A stretch of 64,000 nucleotides of DNA from assembly GCA_963728855.1 (NCBI GenBank), contig CAVSLN010000013.1, positions 682,001 through 746,000 on the forward strand, given 5' to 3'. The position numbers were made by a program, and so were the translations under genes. This stretch comes from AC-43 sp963728855. Lineage in GTDB: Bacteria; Actinomycetota; Actinomycetes; Mycobacteriales; Micromonosporaceae. The notes beneath the pieces are model-generated. The model was not told the origin of the DNA. It was given only the letters and a program-made list of their open reading frames with translations, and searched no databases. Within the stretch, counting starts at the first letter, position 1. Each line of letters begins with the position of its first letter. Below are positions 43,900 through 53,870 of this stretch, one piece after another.

Positions 43900-46686
43900 T
43901 GGACCTTCCTCAGGTTCCTTTCGCCCTTGCGTACCGCCAACGCCAGCCCTTCCGGGGTGACCCGCAGTGGCCCGACGACGGTGGTCATCCCGGCCAGCAG
44001 CGGCGCGAGGTGCTCGGCGATGGCGCGCGGAAGGTTCGGATCCGAGCCGGCCGCCGCCCCCAAGCCGCCGGAGGGAACGACCGTCCGCCCCGTACCAGCG
44101 GGCCGCCTCCGACAGGAGGACATCGACCGGCCCGCGTAGTCCCCGTACTTGGGCACGAACGCCTCGCCGCCGGTGGCGGGCTCCGCAAAGGCGTACCGGG
44201 CCGGCGACATCGGCGAATAGACCGACGCCTGCTTGAGGTTGAGCAGGCCCGTCGCCGCATGCTCAGTGACGAACCCTGTTGCGGCATGGGTGTATGCGCC
44301 GCCCCGCCGCTCGCCGTGGTCTCCCTGAAGTCCGCGACACCGCTGGTATCGTTGCGCTGCCGATGTCAATCGTGATCGTCTTCAGCGGCGGAAGGCGTTC
44401 AGCTTGCGGATCAGGTCGTTGAGGTCGTCGATCGCCTGGGTCAGGCCGTTGGCCTGGATGTTGGTGTTCACGTCGTCCGGCACCATCGCGTACCGGCCGA
44501 TAGGTCGTTGATCTCGGCATCGGTCAGGTGCGCGGCGTGCAGCTGGTCGCGCAGCGCCTGCGTGTTCTTGTCGTACGCCGCCGCCGCGTCCTGGGCGGAC
44601 ATGCCGGTGGCGATGTTCCTGTCGTACATCTTCATGTTGGCCTGCACCGCCGACAGGACCGCCTCGCAGTTCGCCTGGCCCCTCGCCGTATGGATGTCCA
44701 GCTCGCGGCCTTCTCCTTGAACAGTCCGACACCTTGGTAAGCGACTCGGCAACCAACAGGTTCGCCTGATCGATGCTCATGAAGGCGTTGAACACCTTGT
44801 CCGCCATCGTGCCCGCAGCATGTCCGCGGTCGCGGACACAGCGGCCAGCTGCTTGGCGAGCTTGTCGTACTCGATCGCGGCATCGGCCGCGGCGATCCGG
44901 CGTCGCCGCCCTTCTTCGCCGCTTCGTCGAGGGCCTGCGAGTCTGCGGCAGCATCTCCTTCAGCTGCTCGACGGACGCCCTGCTTTGCGGCGGCGTCGGC
45001 GAGCCCGTTGAACGCCACCTGGGCGTCCTGGGCGTGCCCACCCTGGACCATCTTCGCCATCGCCTCGTCGAGGGCCTTCATCCGGTCGAGGGTCGACTGC
45101 AGCGAGCCGGTCATTCCGCTCATGAACCCTGGCTCGAATGAGGCGCCTTTCTCCAGCCCGGCCAGGCCGCCCTCGTTCTTGGTGAACTTGACATCCTTTT
45201 CGACTGCGAGAAGTCCGCCCCGGCGAGGCGCATCATCTCCCCGGTGTTGCGGCCGGTGATCGCGAACCGCTCCAGAGCGGTCGCGTACAGGTCGGTGTCG
45301 GCGGCAAGCGTCCGCGAACGCCGCGCTGATCGCCCCTGCCACCTCAAGACCGACCAAGGCGACACCCGCGCGGGTGCCCCACTTCGTGACCCCTTCGAGC
45401 GCCACGCCGCCTTCGCGCCCCGCGGCCCGTCGTGGACAGGGGCTCGACCGCATCCCACGACGCCTGCCGACCTGGATACGGCAGCGCCGGTGAGCAGGGC
45501 CGCGCCGGTCAGGCCGCCCAAAACCGTGATCGCGCCGGAGGCCGCGGGAGGCATCTCCGCGACTGGTTCACCAGCGCCGTAGCGGCCTGCAGCAGCGACG
45601 AAGCCGCTGACCGACGACTCACCAGCGGTGATCGCCATCGTCTCAATGCTGCCCTGAAGCTCTTCAGGTCGCCGGCCAGGTTGTCGAGCTTCTTCGCGGC
45701 CGTCTCCAACGGCGATGCCCTGCTGGTCAACGGCGTCTCCACTTCGCCAGCCCGACGGCGCCCTGCTGGTACAAGACGTTCGCGGCCCGGACGGCGTCCG
45801 TGCCGAAAATCTGGCCATCGCCGCGTCACGCTGGGCCTGGTTCAGGCCACCCAGCTTGTCCTGCAGCTGCCCGGCGAGCTCGTGATGCCGATGAATTTCC
45901 CCGACGCGTCGTAGGCGTGATACCCAGTTCGTGCGGCGTGGTAGCAGCCGGACCCGACGCGGACTGGAGAGATTGCAGCATCGTCTTCAGCGACGTGCCG
46001 GCGTCGGAGCCGACCAAACCGGCCTGCGCGACGCACTCAGGGTGCCGACCGTGTCTTCCAGGGATGGCCCGGTCTGCGACGCGGACGGGTCCGGCCTGCT
46101 TGAGGGACATGCCCAGCTGTCCGACGTCGGTCGCCGACTTGTTCGCCCCGGCCGCCAGCACGTCCGCGATGTGCGCGACTCGCCGCCGTGGAGCTGGAAC
46201 ATGTCCATCGCCTGCGCGGCGATCGTCGCCGCGTCGGCGAGGTCGATGTTGCCGGCGGCGGCCAGCGACGGGTGCCGGTGAGCGCCCCACCGAGGATGTC
46301 GGAGGTGGAGATGCCGGCCTTCGCAGCGCTTCCTCCGCGGTGGCCGCTTCCATCGCGGAGAACGCGGTCTCCTTGCCGGCTTGCATGGCTGCGGCGCGGA
46401 GTTGTGAGGTCTTGCCGCTGGCGTCGGATACCGCAGCGACCGCCGACATTTCCTTGTCGAAGTCCATGGCGGCCTTGGCCATGAACCCGAAGGCGCCAAC
46501 GAGGCCAGCGCCAGCAACGCGGCCGTGGCCGCGAGCTGGTTGAACTTGTCCTTGTCGTCCTTGCCAAGCGCGGCCGTTCGGTGTTGAAATCCTTCGTCGC
46601 CTGACGGCCTTGCCACCGACCTCAGCGATGTACTTTGACGCATCGGCCGCCAGCCGGACCGTGACCGTCCGCTGCCCGGCACCCAT
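43896..46686 (-). pseudogene. Phage tail tape measure protein, many single-base frame changes
   Basis: From the ATG at 46686 the sense starts VTVRLAADASKYIAEVGGKA and, corrected by eye, passes through KDDKDKFNQLAATAALLALA, FGFMAKAAMDFDKEMSAVAA, KETAFSAMEAATAEEAL, AGISTSDILGGALTG, AAGNIDLADAATIAAQAMDM, VLAAGANKSATDVGQLGMSL and GTSLKTMLQSLQS. This is the TP901-type tape measure core. The C-terminus (LLAGMTTVVGPLRVTPEGLA) is in frame again. Total about 930 residues, which by the ruler rule would mean a tail of roughly 140 nm. More than ten one-base changes interrupt it; the first several shift frame in the same direction. Confidence 0.75.
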
Positions 46687-46772
46687 CACAGACCCGCCCA
46701 CCGGTCAGCGCCACCGGCGCCGCCAGCCGCTCAAGGAGCGCCAGCACGAAGGCGATCGATTCGCTGGGGCGC

Positions 46773-47287
46773 TCAGCGGCGAACCGTGAGCCAGGCGCCT
46801 AGCAGCGCCGACACCTTCCGGCCGGCGACCAGCGGCGCGCACACGGGCACGCAGGTAGGAGCCGCCGGGAGACGTCGTCGCCCACGGCTGCGCGATCCCG
46901 TCGAGCTCCCACGACAGCGGCTCAGGCAGCACGCTGACGTGCCAGCCGGCCGGATACGTACGGTGGCCCCGACAGAACGCGCACGCGTCCTTCTTGAGCG
47001 ACCGCGGGCGGGGCGGGCGCGCTGGCCTCGACACCGACGCACCCGCCACAACGGGCGCAGGGTCGATCTCAGCGGCGGAAGGTGGCCCGCTCCTGACCCT
47101 TCGATCCCGACCGACACAATCCGTCGGCGGTAACGTCGACGCCCTGGACCATGACCAGCCCCTACGCCCGGCCGGCGGCCACAGCAGCCAGCGTCGCGCT
47201 GTCGACGTCGGGCACCTCGACCACCGGCACCTCGCCGCCGACGGGCTCGGCGGCCAGCGGCTCGGCCGGCGGGTCAACGAATCGCAT
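46773..47287 (-). pseudogene. Tail-module protein upstream of the tape measure, frameshifted
   Basis: The ATG at 47287 starts FVDPPAEPLAAEPVGGEVPV then EVPDVDSATLAAVAAGRA. Continuing in other frames is LKKDACAFCRGHRTYPAGWH and VLPEPLSWELDGIAQPWATT, with a possible zinc knuckle (CAFCRGH). The position directly before the tape measure is where tail-assembly chaperones or small structural proteins sit, but the sequence is not recognised. The exact stop is uncertain (46773 or 46705). Confidence 0.45.
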
Positions 47288-47357
47288 CTCGAGCCATGAC
47301 GCTCCGGCACGGGGCGGGCCAGGTAGTGCGCAGCTGCTCCCGGCTGCCGGTGGCGGC

Positions 47358-47854
47358 CTATTCGTCCAGGTCGGCGGCACGCTCCTGCAGGCAGGCGGCG
47401 AGGCGGCCCAGCAGCACCGTCCACGGCGTACGCCACGACCGGCCGGCCAGACACCCGCCAACGCCAGGGCGCGGCCGGCTCATCGGGGGACTGGTAGCGG
47501 GCGCCTCGTGCTCCTCCAGCGCCGCCAGCAGCCCATCCGTACGGGCCTGCCGCACGGCGACGACCTCACTGGCCCGCTGCCCCGGGCGAACAGGTCGCCG
47601 GCCCGCTCGCGCAGCGCACCGCGGCGGGCGTCGACCAAGTCTTCGCAGTAGTGATCGCGTTGCCGCGACCTCAAGCTCGGTGCCAAGCTTCAGGACCGCT
47701 CGGCCACCCGCAGGACGCCTCGGCCGGATCCTCGTCGAGGTCGAGGTCGGCCATGGACCGTACCGCTCCAGCTCGGCGAGCTTGGCGGCATGCTCGGCCC
47801 GCCACCGCTCAAGCGCGCCTCGGCCTGGTCGAGGGCGGCCAGCGCGGCGCTCAC
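47358..47854 (-). pseudogene. Helical tail-module protein, frameshifted
   Basis: The GTG at 47854 overlaps the preceding gene. Readable sense: ALAALDQAEAR, ERWRAEHAAKLAELERYG, VLKLGTELEVAATRS, SEVVAVRQARTDGLLAALEE and TPWTVLLGRLAACLQERAAD to the stop. Strongly helical, coiled-coil-like, size about 165 residues. Could be a tail-assembly chaperone-like or scaffolding protein; not recognised. Confidence 0.45.
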
Positions 47855-48167
47855 CGGCCGCCTCGCAGCCCCGACGCAAACGTCTCCAGGTAGCCTGCGC
47901 GCATGCTCCGCGCCACCGCGGCCGACTTCGGCTCGCGCAGCCGGCCGCGTACGTCCTGGCGTCCGCCTCGCTCATCCGCAACGACTCCGGCGGCCGCCTC
48001 GACCGGGGCCGCTACGACGTCCAGCCCCGCCGTCGCGCTGGCGGTCGACACGTCCCACTGCGCGCGGGCCACGGCCTCCGACTCGTCCCGGCCGATCGCG
48101 GCCACCTCGCCGCCGACTGGCTGGCCCCAGTCACGGAACGTTTCCGCGAGCCGTCAAACCCGCTCAT
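47851..48167 (-). pseudogene. Small helical protein of the tail module, frameshifted
   Basis: The ATG at 48167 overlaps the stop of the gene upstream (ATGA). Readable sense: AETFRDWGQPVGGEVAAIGR, DESEAVARAQWDVSTASATA, GLDVVAAPVEAAAGVVADE and KSAAVARSMRAGYLETFASG. About 105 residues, no recognised family. Confidence 0.4.
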
Positions 48168-48665
48168 CGTCTCCAGTCCCCGGTGTCGTTTCACGCTGTC
48201 CATCGATACCCACCAGGTGGGCCGGCTAGCGGCCCGCGAGGTCCCGGCCCGCAGCAGCTGCCTGGCCCGGTTCGGGGTAACGTGCAGCAGTCCGCCCGCC
48301 TGATCGTGTCGATCACGTCGCTGTCGACACTGAGGGCTGCCGTCGATGGGCCAGCTCTGTGCCATCGACGGCATGACGGCAGCGCCCCGGCCCGCCTGGG
48401 TGGTCCAGGCCAGCGCAGCCGCCCGATGTCCCGCCACGCCTGCCGGAACTCGGCGACGAGCTCGGCCGGCAGGTCGCCCGGTCGACGGCGATCTGCAGCC
48501 GGACCAGCTGGTCGGGTCCATGGCGGGTGAGCATGTCGCTGAGCGCGACCACCGACCAGCCGGCGACCAGCGCCCCGAGACGGACTGGCGGTGCCCGGTC
48601 ACTGCCGCTCCCCGGTGGCGCGTCCGGCTTCGGGCCGGTGATGTGGGCGGTCAGGTTCGGCTCAC
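48164..48665 (-). pseudogene. Small helix-turn-helix protein, frameshifted
   Basis: Readable sense: VALSDMLTRHGPDQLVRLQI, ELVAEFRQAWRDIG, and a MerR/excisionase-type helix-turn-helix, LLHVTPNRARQLLRAG, followed by TWWVSMDSVKRH. About 165 residues with at least three single-base breaks; the start is approximate. It lies between the internal recombinase and the tail genes and could regulate either. Confidence 0.45.
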
Positions 48666-49644
48666 CTCGTCATCGGCGAACAGCGCCGCGATAGATACGC
48701 AGGCGAGCGGTCCAGCGACCCCCTCGAACGGTCGTACCGGCAGTGGTTCGTGGGTCGGCGTGCCCGAGCATGTCCTGAACATCGCGCGCGGTGCCCCGGC
48801 GTCCAGCGCGGCCGTGGCGACGTGTGGCGCAGCGAGTGCGGCGACAGTGTTCGACGGCGGGCAGCCCGGCGGATTTGCGACCCCGCGCACCATGGGAACA
48901 CGGCCGGCTGGTCACGCGGCGGCCGTGGTGGCCACGAACAGCGCCCCTCGAGCTGCTCCAGGCGACACCTGCGGCCCGGGCCCGCCCGGCGAGGCCGCGT
49001 TAAGGTCCCGGCCCAGCGGCGCCGGAATGGGTACTTCCTTTACCTTCCCGCCTTTGCCGGTCACGCGTAGGGTGCGGTACCGGCGGTTGTGTCGCAGGTC
49101 GGCCAGGTCCAGCGCGAGGGCCTCACCAACGCGCAGGCCCAACTCGGCCAGCATCGCAAGGAGGGCGGCGTCCCGGCTCGCCGTCCGGCCCTTGCCGGTC
49201 GGCCGGCCCGCATGAACGCGGTCGCCTCGGCCGCCGACAGCCCGACGGTGGTGACGCGCCCGGTCGACGTCGGGCCGGTCGACGGCCTGACGGGTTCGCG
49301 GCGGTCACACCGTTCGACGCCAGGTAGCTGTACCCAGACGACAGCACGGACAGGCGCCAGCCGGTGGAGGCGGCCGACAGGTGCCGCAGCGACCAGCGGT
49401 GTAGGCGTCGACGTCGCCTCGCATGGCGCGGCGCGGGTCGAGGCTGGTCCGCTGGCACCAGGTCGGCCAGTCGGTCAGGTCGCGGAAGTACGCGCGGCGG
49501 ATGTGGTCGGAGCGGCGGGAGCCCAGCCATGGCGGTGGCGGTGCGCAGGTTCCAGCGGCGCCGGGTCGTCGGCGGGCAGCGGGAGCGCCTCGACGAGGCG
49601 AGTACGGGGTGGGCGGTTGCCGGGACGGTGACCCCACCACTCAC
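48651..49644 (-). pseudogene. Internal tyrosine recombinase (XerC-like), frameshifted
   Basis: Readable sense in order: a core-binding domain (AYFRDLTDWPTWCQRTSLDP, GDVDAYTAG, LSVLSSGYSYLASNGVTAAN), then the catalytic Arg I motif LLAELGLRVGEALALDLADL, the beta-hairpin TLRVTGKGGKVKEVPIPAPL, the HxxR box LSPHSLRHTSA, and a terminal segment VQDMLGHADPRTT. The order of Arg, Lys, His-x-x-Arg and His is that of a tyrosine recombinase. Several one-base changes break it. It is separate from the right-end integrase and is probably the recombinase of the phage-like module. Confidence 0.7.
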
Positions 49645-49689
49645 GGGATTGGCCCGAGCGGGCGCGGACTGGCGGTCGACTGCGCGCGC

Positions 49690-49993
49690 TCACTGGCCAG
49701 GTCGTGGCCGGTGAACAGGTGCTCGAAGTTGTGGGTGACATACGCAAGGACTGGTCGAGGTCAGTGGTGTAAGGTGGCCGGCTGTCTTCTCGGCGATCTC
49801 GTCGCAGCGCCCCTTGTCGAGAAACAGCGCCTGCCAGCGACGCGGCCACGGCTGGTGTGTCGGGGCCGGCGACCTTCCAGGCGGCGAGCCCGTACTCGTG
49901 GATCGGCTCGTCGCACACCTCGCAGATGGCCGCCGGAAACATCCGCGCGTTCGGGTCATCGGCAATCCCGTCGACCACGAACATCCGGATCAT
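49690..49993 (-). pseudogene. Small hypothetical protein with CxxC motif, frameshifted
   Basis: The ATG at 49993 gives FVVDGIADDPNARMFPAAIC-EVCDEPIHEYG, then WKVAGPDTPAVAASLAGA; the sense continues in other frames as LDKGRCDEIAEKTAGHL and SLAYVTHNFEHLFTGHD. About 100 residues; the Cys pair with later His suggests a small zinc site. Not recognised. Between it and 50242 I see no supportable gene. Confidence 0.35.
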
Positions 49994-50241
49994 CCGTACA
50001 TGATAACGGTGATCCTCAGGTACCGGAACGGAGCGCGTCGGCGAGATCGTCCACCGAGTCGATGACCGGGCCAACGCATCGTTGGTACCGTCGCGACATG
50101 TCGTCCACTGACGAGCAGCAGCCGGTACCCCTCGCAGAGCATTTCACAACGCCACCGGCCACGAGCCGGGGACCCGGCCACCGAGGTTGACGCCAGGAGT
50201 TCGACGCGGAGGCCGAGCGGCATCGCAGGACGGCCGCACGT

Positions 50242-50950
50242 CTACGAAGTTGGCCCGCTGAGGCAGCCTGAGGCGTAGACAACGTCACGTACTCGGCCCT
50301 TCGCCTTGATCGCGTTGTTGCGCTTCCACGAGCCAGCGACCGGCTCGTCGAAGACGCCGAAGCGCGTCGCCGACGGCTTGTCTCGCAGGCCTCGCGGTCG
50401 CCGAGGCGGACCTGTCCTCGTGCCGGGCCGGGCGCGTGGGAGGGGCTGCTGCTCGGCCGGGGTGGAGGTCGCCGAGCTGACCGCGGCCGGCGCGGTCGAG
50501 GTCGGGCTCCTGGGCGCGCCTCTCGCGGTCGGGCAGGTCGTGCGTGAGGCCCGGGCGATGCTGGGTGTGGTGGTGACGCGGGTGCCGGCCCAGTACGGGC
50601 AGTCGGACACTGCCGCTGCTGCGTTCTGAGCCAGCCGGGACCCACGCCTGCCCCTCCGTGGAGGACTCCCAGGCGCTCCACGGGCCGTACAGCGGGCCAC
50701 GGTAGCCGTCGGAGCCGACCGCCCGCGCCCCGTAGGTCGGCCCATGGTCTGGTCGGGCGCGGGCGGGTGCTCGTCGGCCTGGGCGCGCCGCTGGGCGCGT
50801 TCGTGGTCGGCGACGTAGCGGCGCAGCGCCGGCTCGATGGCGGCATGAGCGGTCGTCGCGGTCCTTCGCGGCGGCTTCGGCAGCGTGCCACAGGTCGTCG
50901 CTGATGCGGATGTTGCGGACGGGGATGACTTCGGTCTTGGGTCGCGGCAT
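50242..50950 (-). pseudogene. Ribbon-helix-helix regulator, frameshifted
   Basis: The ATG at 50950 starts with a basic arm and ribbon-helix-helix domain: RPKTEVIPVRNIRISDDLWH, AAEAAAKDRDDR. After one missing base the second helix and a tail follow (IEPALRRYVADHERAQRRAQ, DEHPPAPDQTMG). Further sense on the same strand (YGPWSAWESSTEGQAWVPAG; FGVFDEPVAGSWKRNNAIKA to the stop at 50242) may be the rest of the protein or a second small gene. It is divergent from the DUF2637 gene at 51055 with repeated TGTACTTAC boxes between them. Confidence 0.5.
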
Positions 50951-50958
50951 GCCTTCAG

Positions 50959-51025
50959 TGTACTTACGATGTCTTCCGCGCAGGCCTTGCGTGTACTTAC
51001 AGGAACTGGCTAGACTGTAAGTACA
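50959..51025. promoter_or_regulatory. Three TGTACTTAC boxes in a divergent promoter
   Basis: TGTACTTAC occurs at 50959-50967 and 50992-51000 and inverted (GTAAGTACA) at 51017-51025. The last two form an 11-bp perfect inverted repeat (TGTACTTACAG / CTGTAAGTACA) with a 12-base spacer. They fill the 104-bp gap between the ribbon-helix-helix gene (start 50950, minus) and the DUF2637 gene (start 51055, plus). Confidence 0.75.
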
Positions 51026-51054
51026 GGAACGAGGAGCTAGCAGGGGAGACCGAA

Positions 51055-51692
51055 ATGACGAACACTGAACAGGCCACCCAGACCACCAGCAAGACCGCCC
51101 GCAACTGGACCTACCTGACCGTCGCCGGCATCGTCCGGCTGTACATGATCGCGCCCTCGCGATCAGCTTCGGGCACATCATCGCCGCCGCCCACCTGCTG
51201 CACCTCGACGGCTGGCAGTCCTACACCGTCCCGTTCGCGGTCGACGGCTTCGCGGTCCTCGGCATGATCGGCCGGTCGGCCCGGTTCGCCGAGTCCACCC
51301 AGCGGACCGGGCTGCGGCTTCAGGCCGTCGCCGGGCTCGCCAGCCTCGCCGCGAACGTGTACGCCGGCACACCCTCGGCGAGCGGCTCTACGGCGCGCTG
51401 ATCGTGACCGCGTTCGTCGCCGCCGAGTGGTACGCCGGGAAGCTCCGCCCCGCCCCGGCACCCGCCCCGGTCGAGGTGCCCGAGGCGACCGGCCGCAAGC
51501 TCGACCCGGCCGAGGCCGCCCGCCGCGCCGCGAAGGCCGCCGCGACCCGGCCGCGAACGCCGAGGCCGCACTGACCCCCGCGCAGAAGGCGGCCCGGACC
51601 CGGCCGCGAACAAGCTCGCGAAGGAGCTGGAGGAGATGGCCGACGGGTTCGTCCCGGCTGACGCCCCGGTGTCACCCGCCCCCGCCCGCTGA
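51055..51692 (+). pseudogene. DUF2637 (Spd-like) membrane protein, frameshifted
   Basis: Readable sense: ARNWTYLTVAGIV at the start, then ISFGHIIAAAHLLHLDGWQS, YTVPFAVDGFAVLGMIGRSA and LQAVAGLASLAANVYAG, the four-helix DUF2637 pattern, and an Ala/Lys-rich tail (LTPAQKAART). Single-base changes near 51150 and 51370 and more in the tail disrupt it. The ATG at 51055 has AGGGGAG upstream. It is the second DUF2637 gene of the element, apart from the one at 28963, and it faces a ribbon-helix-helix gene. Confidence 0.65.
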
Positions 51693-51708
51693 GCCCGCAG
51701 CGACGAGA

Positions 51709-51732
51709 GCCCCCGGCCAGTTGGCCGGGGGC
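51709..51732 (+). terminator. Strong terminator after the second DUF2637 gene
   Basis: Perfect 11-bp stem GCCCCCGGCCA / TGGCCGGGGGC with a 2-base spacer, followed by TTCCTC; 17 bases after the stop. Confidence 0.85.
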
Positions 51733-51875
51733 TTCCTCGTGTGGCGCCCTGTGCGCGTCTCTCCCGCCGCCCTTCCCCCGAAGTACCGGCACGCCCTGAT
51801 CGCGGCTGAGCGGCCCGCACAGCGGGCCGGGCCACCGGTCACAGTGGGCAGCACGCCGTCAGGGATCACCGGCTC

Positions 51876-52540
51876 TCAGGCGGAGTCGGTCATGACAGCG
51901 GCGATTTTCGGCCCGGCCATGACATTCGACGCCGAGAGGACCGGGGCGGCCAGCCGGTCCACCAGCGCCGGAACGTCGATGTCCAGCCGCAGCCGCTCGT
52001 ACCAGCCGACCAGGGCGGCACGCGACCAGGCCGGGTCCGTCGCCCACGACAGCCGGCCGGCTTGGATGCGGGCCCGGGCGGTCGCCCACGACATCGCGCC
52101 CAGCCGCTGCGCAATCCGGTTGGTGGACATGCCGGCGGCGGCGTAGGCGGCGGCGAGCAGCTCCTCGGCGACCTGGCGGTGCTGCGCTTCGCTGCGTTCG
52201 CGGTCCCGCCGCGCCTTGGCGGCCAGCACCTCCGGGTACCGGCGGTGGAACGCGGCCCGGGCGGCGGCGGGGTCTGCCTCGATCGCGGCGATCACCCGCC
52301 GCTTCCAGTCGAGGTACACGTCCCGGTACCAGTCGTCGCGGGCGTCCGCCGCTCGTCCCGGTCGTCGATGTGGTCGAGCCGCGGGCACACGGGCTCCCAC
52401 CGGGTACCGGGCGGATACCGGTGGAGCGTCCCGCGCCGGTCGACCTGCCAGGCGGTCAGCCGGGACCGCTGGTCGGGGTCGGGCACGGCGTAGTGGCCGG
52501 GCTCGACGCGGGCCGGGGGGAGGTTGCCCGGGTTGCTCAT
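51876..52540 (-). pseudogene. Hypothetical protein, one frame change
   Basis: The ATG at 52540 starts LPPARVEPGHYAVPDPDQRS and WQVDRRGTLHRYPPGTRWEP; near 52350 the sense moves frame and continues DDWYRDVYLDWKRRVIAAIE, a helix-turn-helix-like MSTNRIAQRLGAMSWATARA and LRLDIDVPALVDRL. About 221 residues. The N-terminal beta segment resembles that of the gene at 53867. Possible DNA-binding function from the helix-turn-helix. Confidence 0.5.
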
Positions 52541-52661
52541 GGCGGGCCTTTCGCGGGGCTGGGGTCACGGGCTGATGGGGGTCACAACTGAGAGGGTCTC
52601 GGTACCGACTTCGATGAGAGGCGCCGTCGCGGCCGGGTTCGATGAGAGGACTGCCCTGGGG

Positions 52662-52853
52662 TCACGGTCTGCCGGTGGTCCAGGCGCCGGCCCTGTTCCG
52701 GCTGGCGATGGCGGTACCGGTGACGTGGAGCCGTTTGAGGGCGGCCAGGACGTCGGGGTAGTCGGCGTCCAAGTCCTCGGCCAGCTCGACTGCGGTACGG
52801 CCGTGAGGGGCGCGCTGGAGGGCGTTGCGGATGGCCTGGTCGAGGCGGCTCAC
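52662..52853 (-). CDS. Small winged-helix protein
   Basis: 63 residues that form almost exactly one winged helix: RLDQAIRNALQRAPHGRTAV, ELAEDLDADYPDVLAALKRL, then a wing (TGTAIASRNRAGAWTTG). The GTG at 52853 lies 8 bases after the preceding stop. Likely a small transcription regulator. Confidence 0.6.
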   Translation of the reverse strand: MSRLDQAIRNALQRAPHGRTAVELAEDLDADYPDVLAALKRLHVTGTAIASRNRAGAWTTGRP

Positions 52854-52860
52854 GCTGCGA

Positions 52861-53379
52861 TCACAGCACCTTCGACCGTGGCAGCAACCGCACACGGCCC
52901 TTGCCTGCGCCGGAGTCCTGCTCCATCAGGCGCTTCAGTGCAATCAGTTCGCCACGGCGCTGCTCGATCCATTTCGGCGAACGTTCCTGCGCGGCGGCAA
53001 CCTCGGCTTGCACTTTGGCTACTGCGGCGTCGAGTTCGAGGAAGATTGCCCACTGCGTCTCGACGACATTTTTCACGGCATAGTCGAGGAGTCTCTGTGG
53101 ATCTCTGATCAACAGAAACTCTTGGCCACGCGAGATCCATCCGGCGCGTTCAAAATCACGAAGCGCATCCTGGAACTTATTCGATGTCTGGTTCTGTCCG
53201 TTTCCGGATGATCGCTGGCCCTTTATTTGCCTAGTCCGCTGCTGCTGGGGTCCGTACCCTTTTGGCCTTCCCGGCGGAAGTAGGGCTCTGACGGTTGCCC
53301 TATGGACGACGGGAAGATCAATTACGGCTAGAGCGTAGGCCGCGCGCCGCGCGGTCCCAACTTCGGCCTCATGTCTCAT
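52861..53379 (-). CDS. Hypothetical protein with C-terminal coiled coil
   Basis: 172 residues. The N-terminal half resembles a winged helix (FQDALRDFERAGWISRGQEF), the C-terminal half is a heptad-rich helix (LELDAAVAKVQAEVAAAQER). GAGGAAA precedes the ATG at 53379. The base composition is noticeably lower in GC than its neighbours, suggesting a recent foreign origin. Not recognised. Confidence 0.5.
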   Translation of the reverse strand: MRHEAEVGTARRAAYALAVIDLPVVHRATVRALLPPGRPKGYGPQQQRTRQIKGQRSSGNGQNQTSNKFQDALRDFERAGWISRGQEFLLIRDPQRLLDYAVKNVVETQWAIFLELDAAVAKVQAEVAAAQERSPKWIEQRRGELIALKRLMEQDSGAGKGRVRLLPRSKVL

Positions 53380-53870
53380 CGGTTTTCCTCGCCTCCGGGC
53401 CACATGTGGGTGCTCACGGGTTCACCGCGGCGGCACCGGTCGACAGCCGCAAGCAGGAGGTCTCCGTGGCATCGCTGGTCCGGCCCACACCGGCAGGCGA
53501 CCGGGCTGGTACCGATGCGCTGGTCGGCGAGCACGATCAGGCCGTGGCCGTTGGTCCGCCACGACTTCCACGGCTTGACCGGCTGCGGGCGGGTGCGGGC
53601 TTCCTCGACGGCCTCGGGGTCGCCGGCAAGGTAGCGCTCGTACCAGTCGAGGCACAGGTCGAGGCCGTACGTCTCCACCTTGAAGGGGTTGCCGAGGATG
53701 GTGCCGCGGTCGATGCGGACGGCGCCGGGCGGGACGATGACGTGGTACAGGTCGCCCTCGAGCTGGACTCGGCGGGGCGGGGCGGCGAGCTGCTGGCCGC
53801 GTTCGGTCTGCCGGTCGGCGTGGCGCCGGTCGAGGAGGGCGCGCAGGTCGGCCTGATGCCCGGCGGTCAC
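53376..53870 (-). CDS. DUF4326 domain-containing protein
   Basis: 164 residues. The DUF4326 domain occupies residues about 55-160: DLYHVIVPPGAVRIDRGTIL, GNPFKVETYG, CLDWYERYLA and a Cys/His cluster CRCGPDQRCHGDLL. DUF4326 proteins are common in phages and mobile elements; their biochemical role is not established. The GTG at 53870 overlaps the preceding stop by four bases. Confidence 0.8.
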   Translation of the reverse strand: MTAGHQADLRALLDRRHADRQTERGQQLAAPPRRVQLEGDLYHVIVPPGAVRIDRGTILGNPFKVETYGLDLCLDWYERYLAGDPEAVEEARTRPQPVKPWKSWRTNGHGLIVLADQRIGTSPVACRCGPDQRCHGDLLLAAVDRCRRGEPVSTHMWPGGEENR

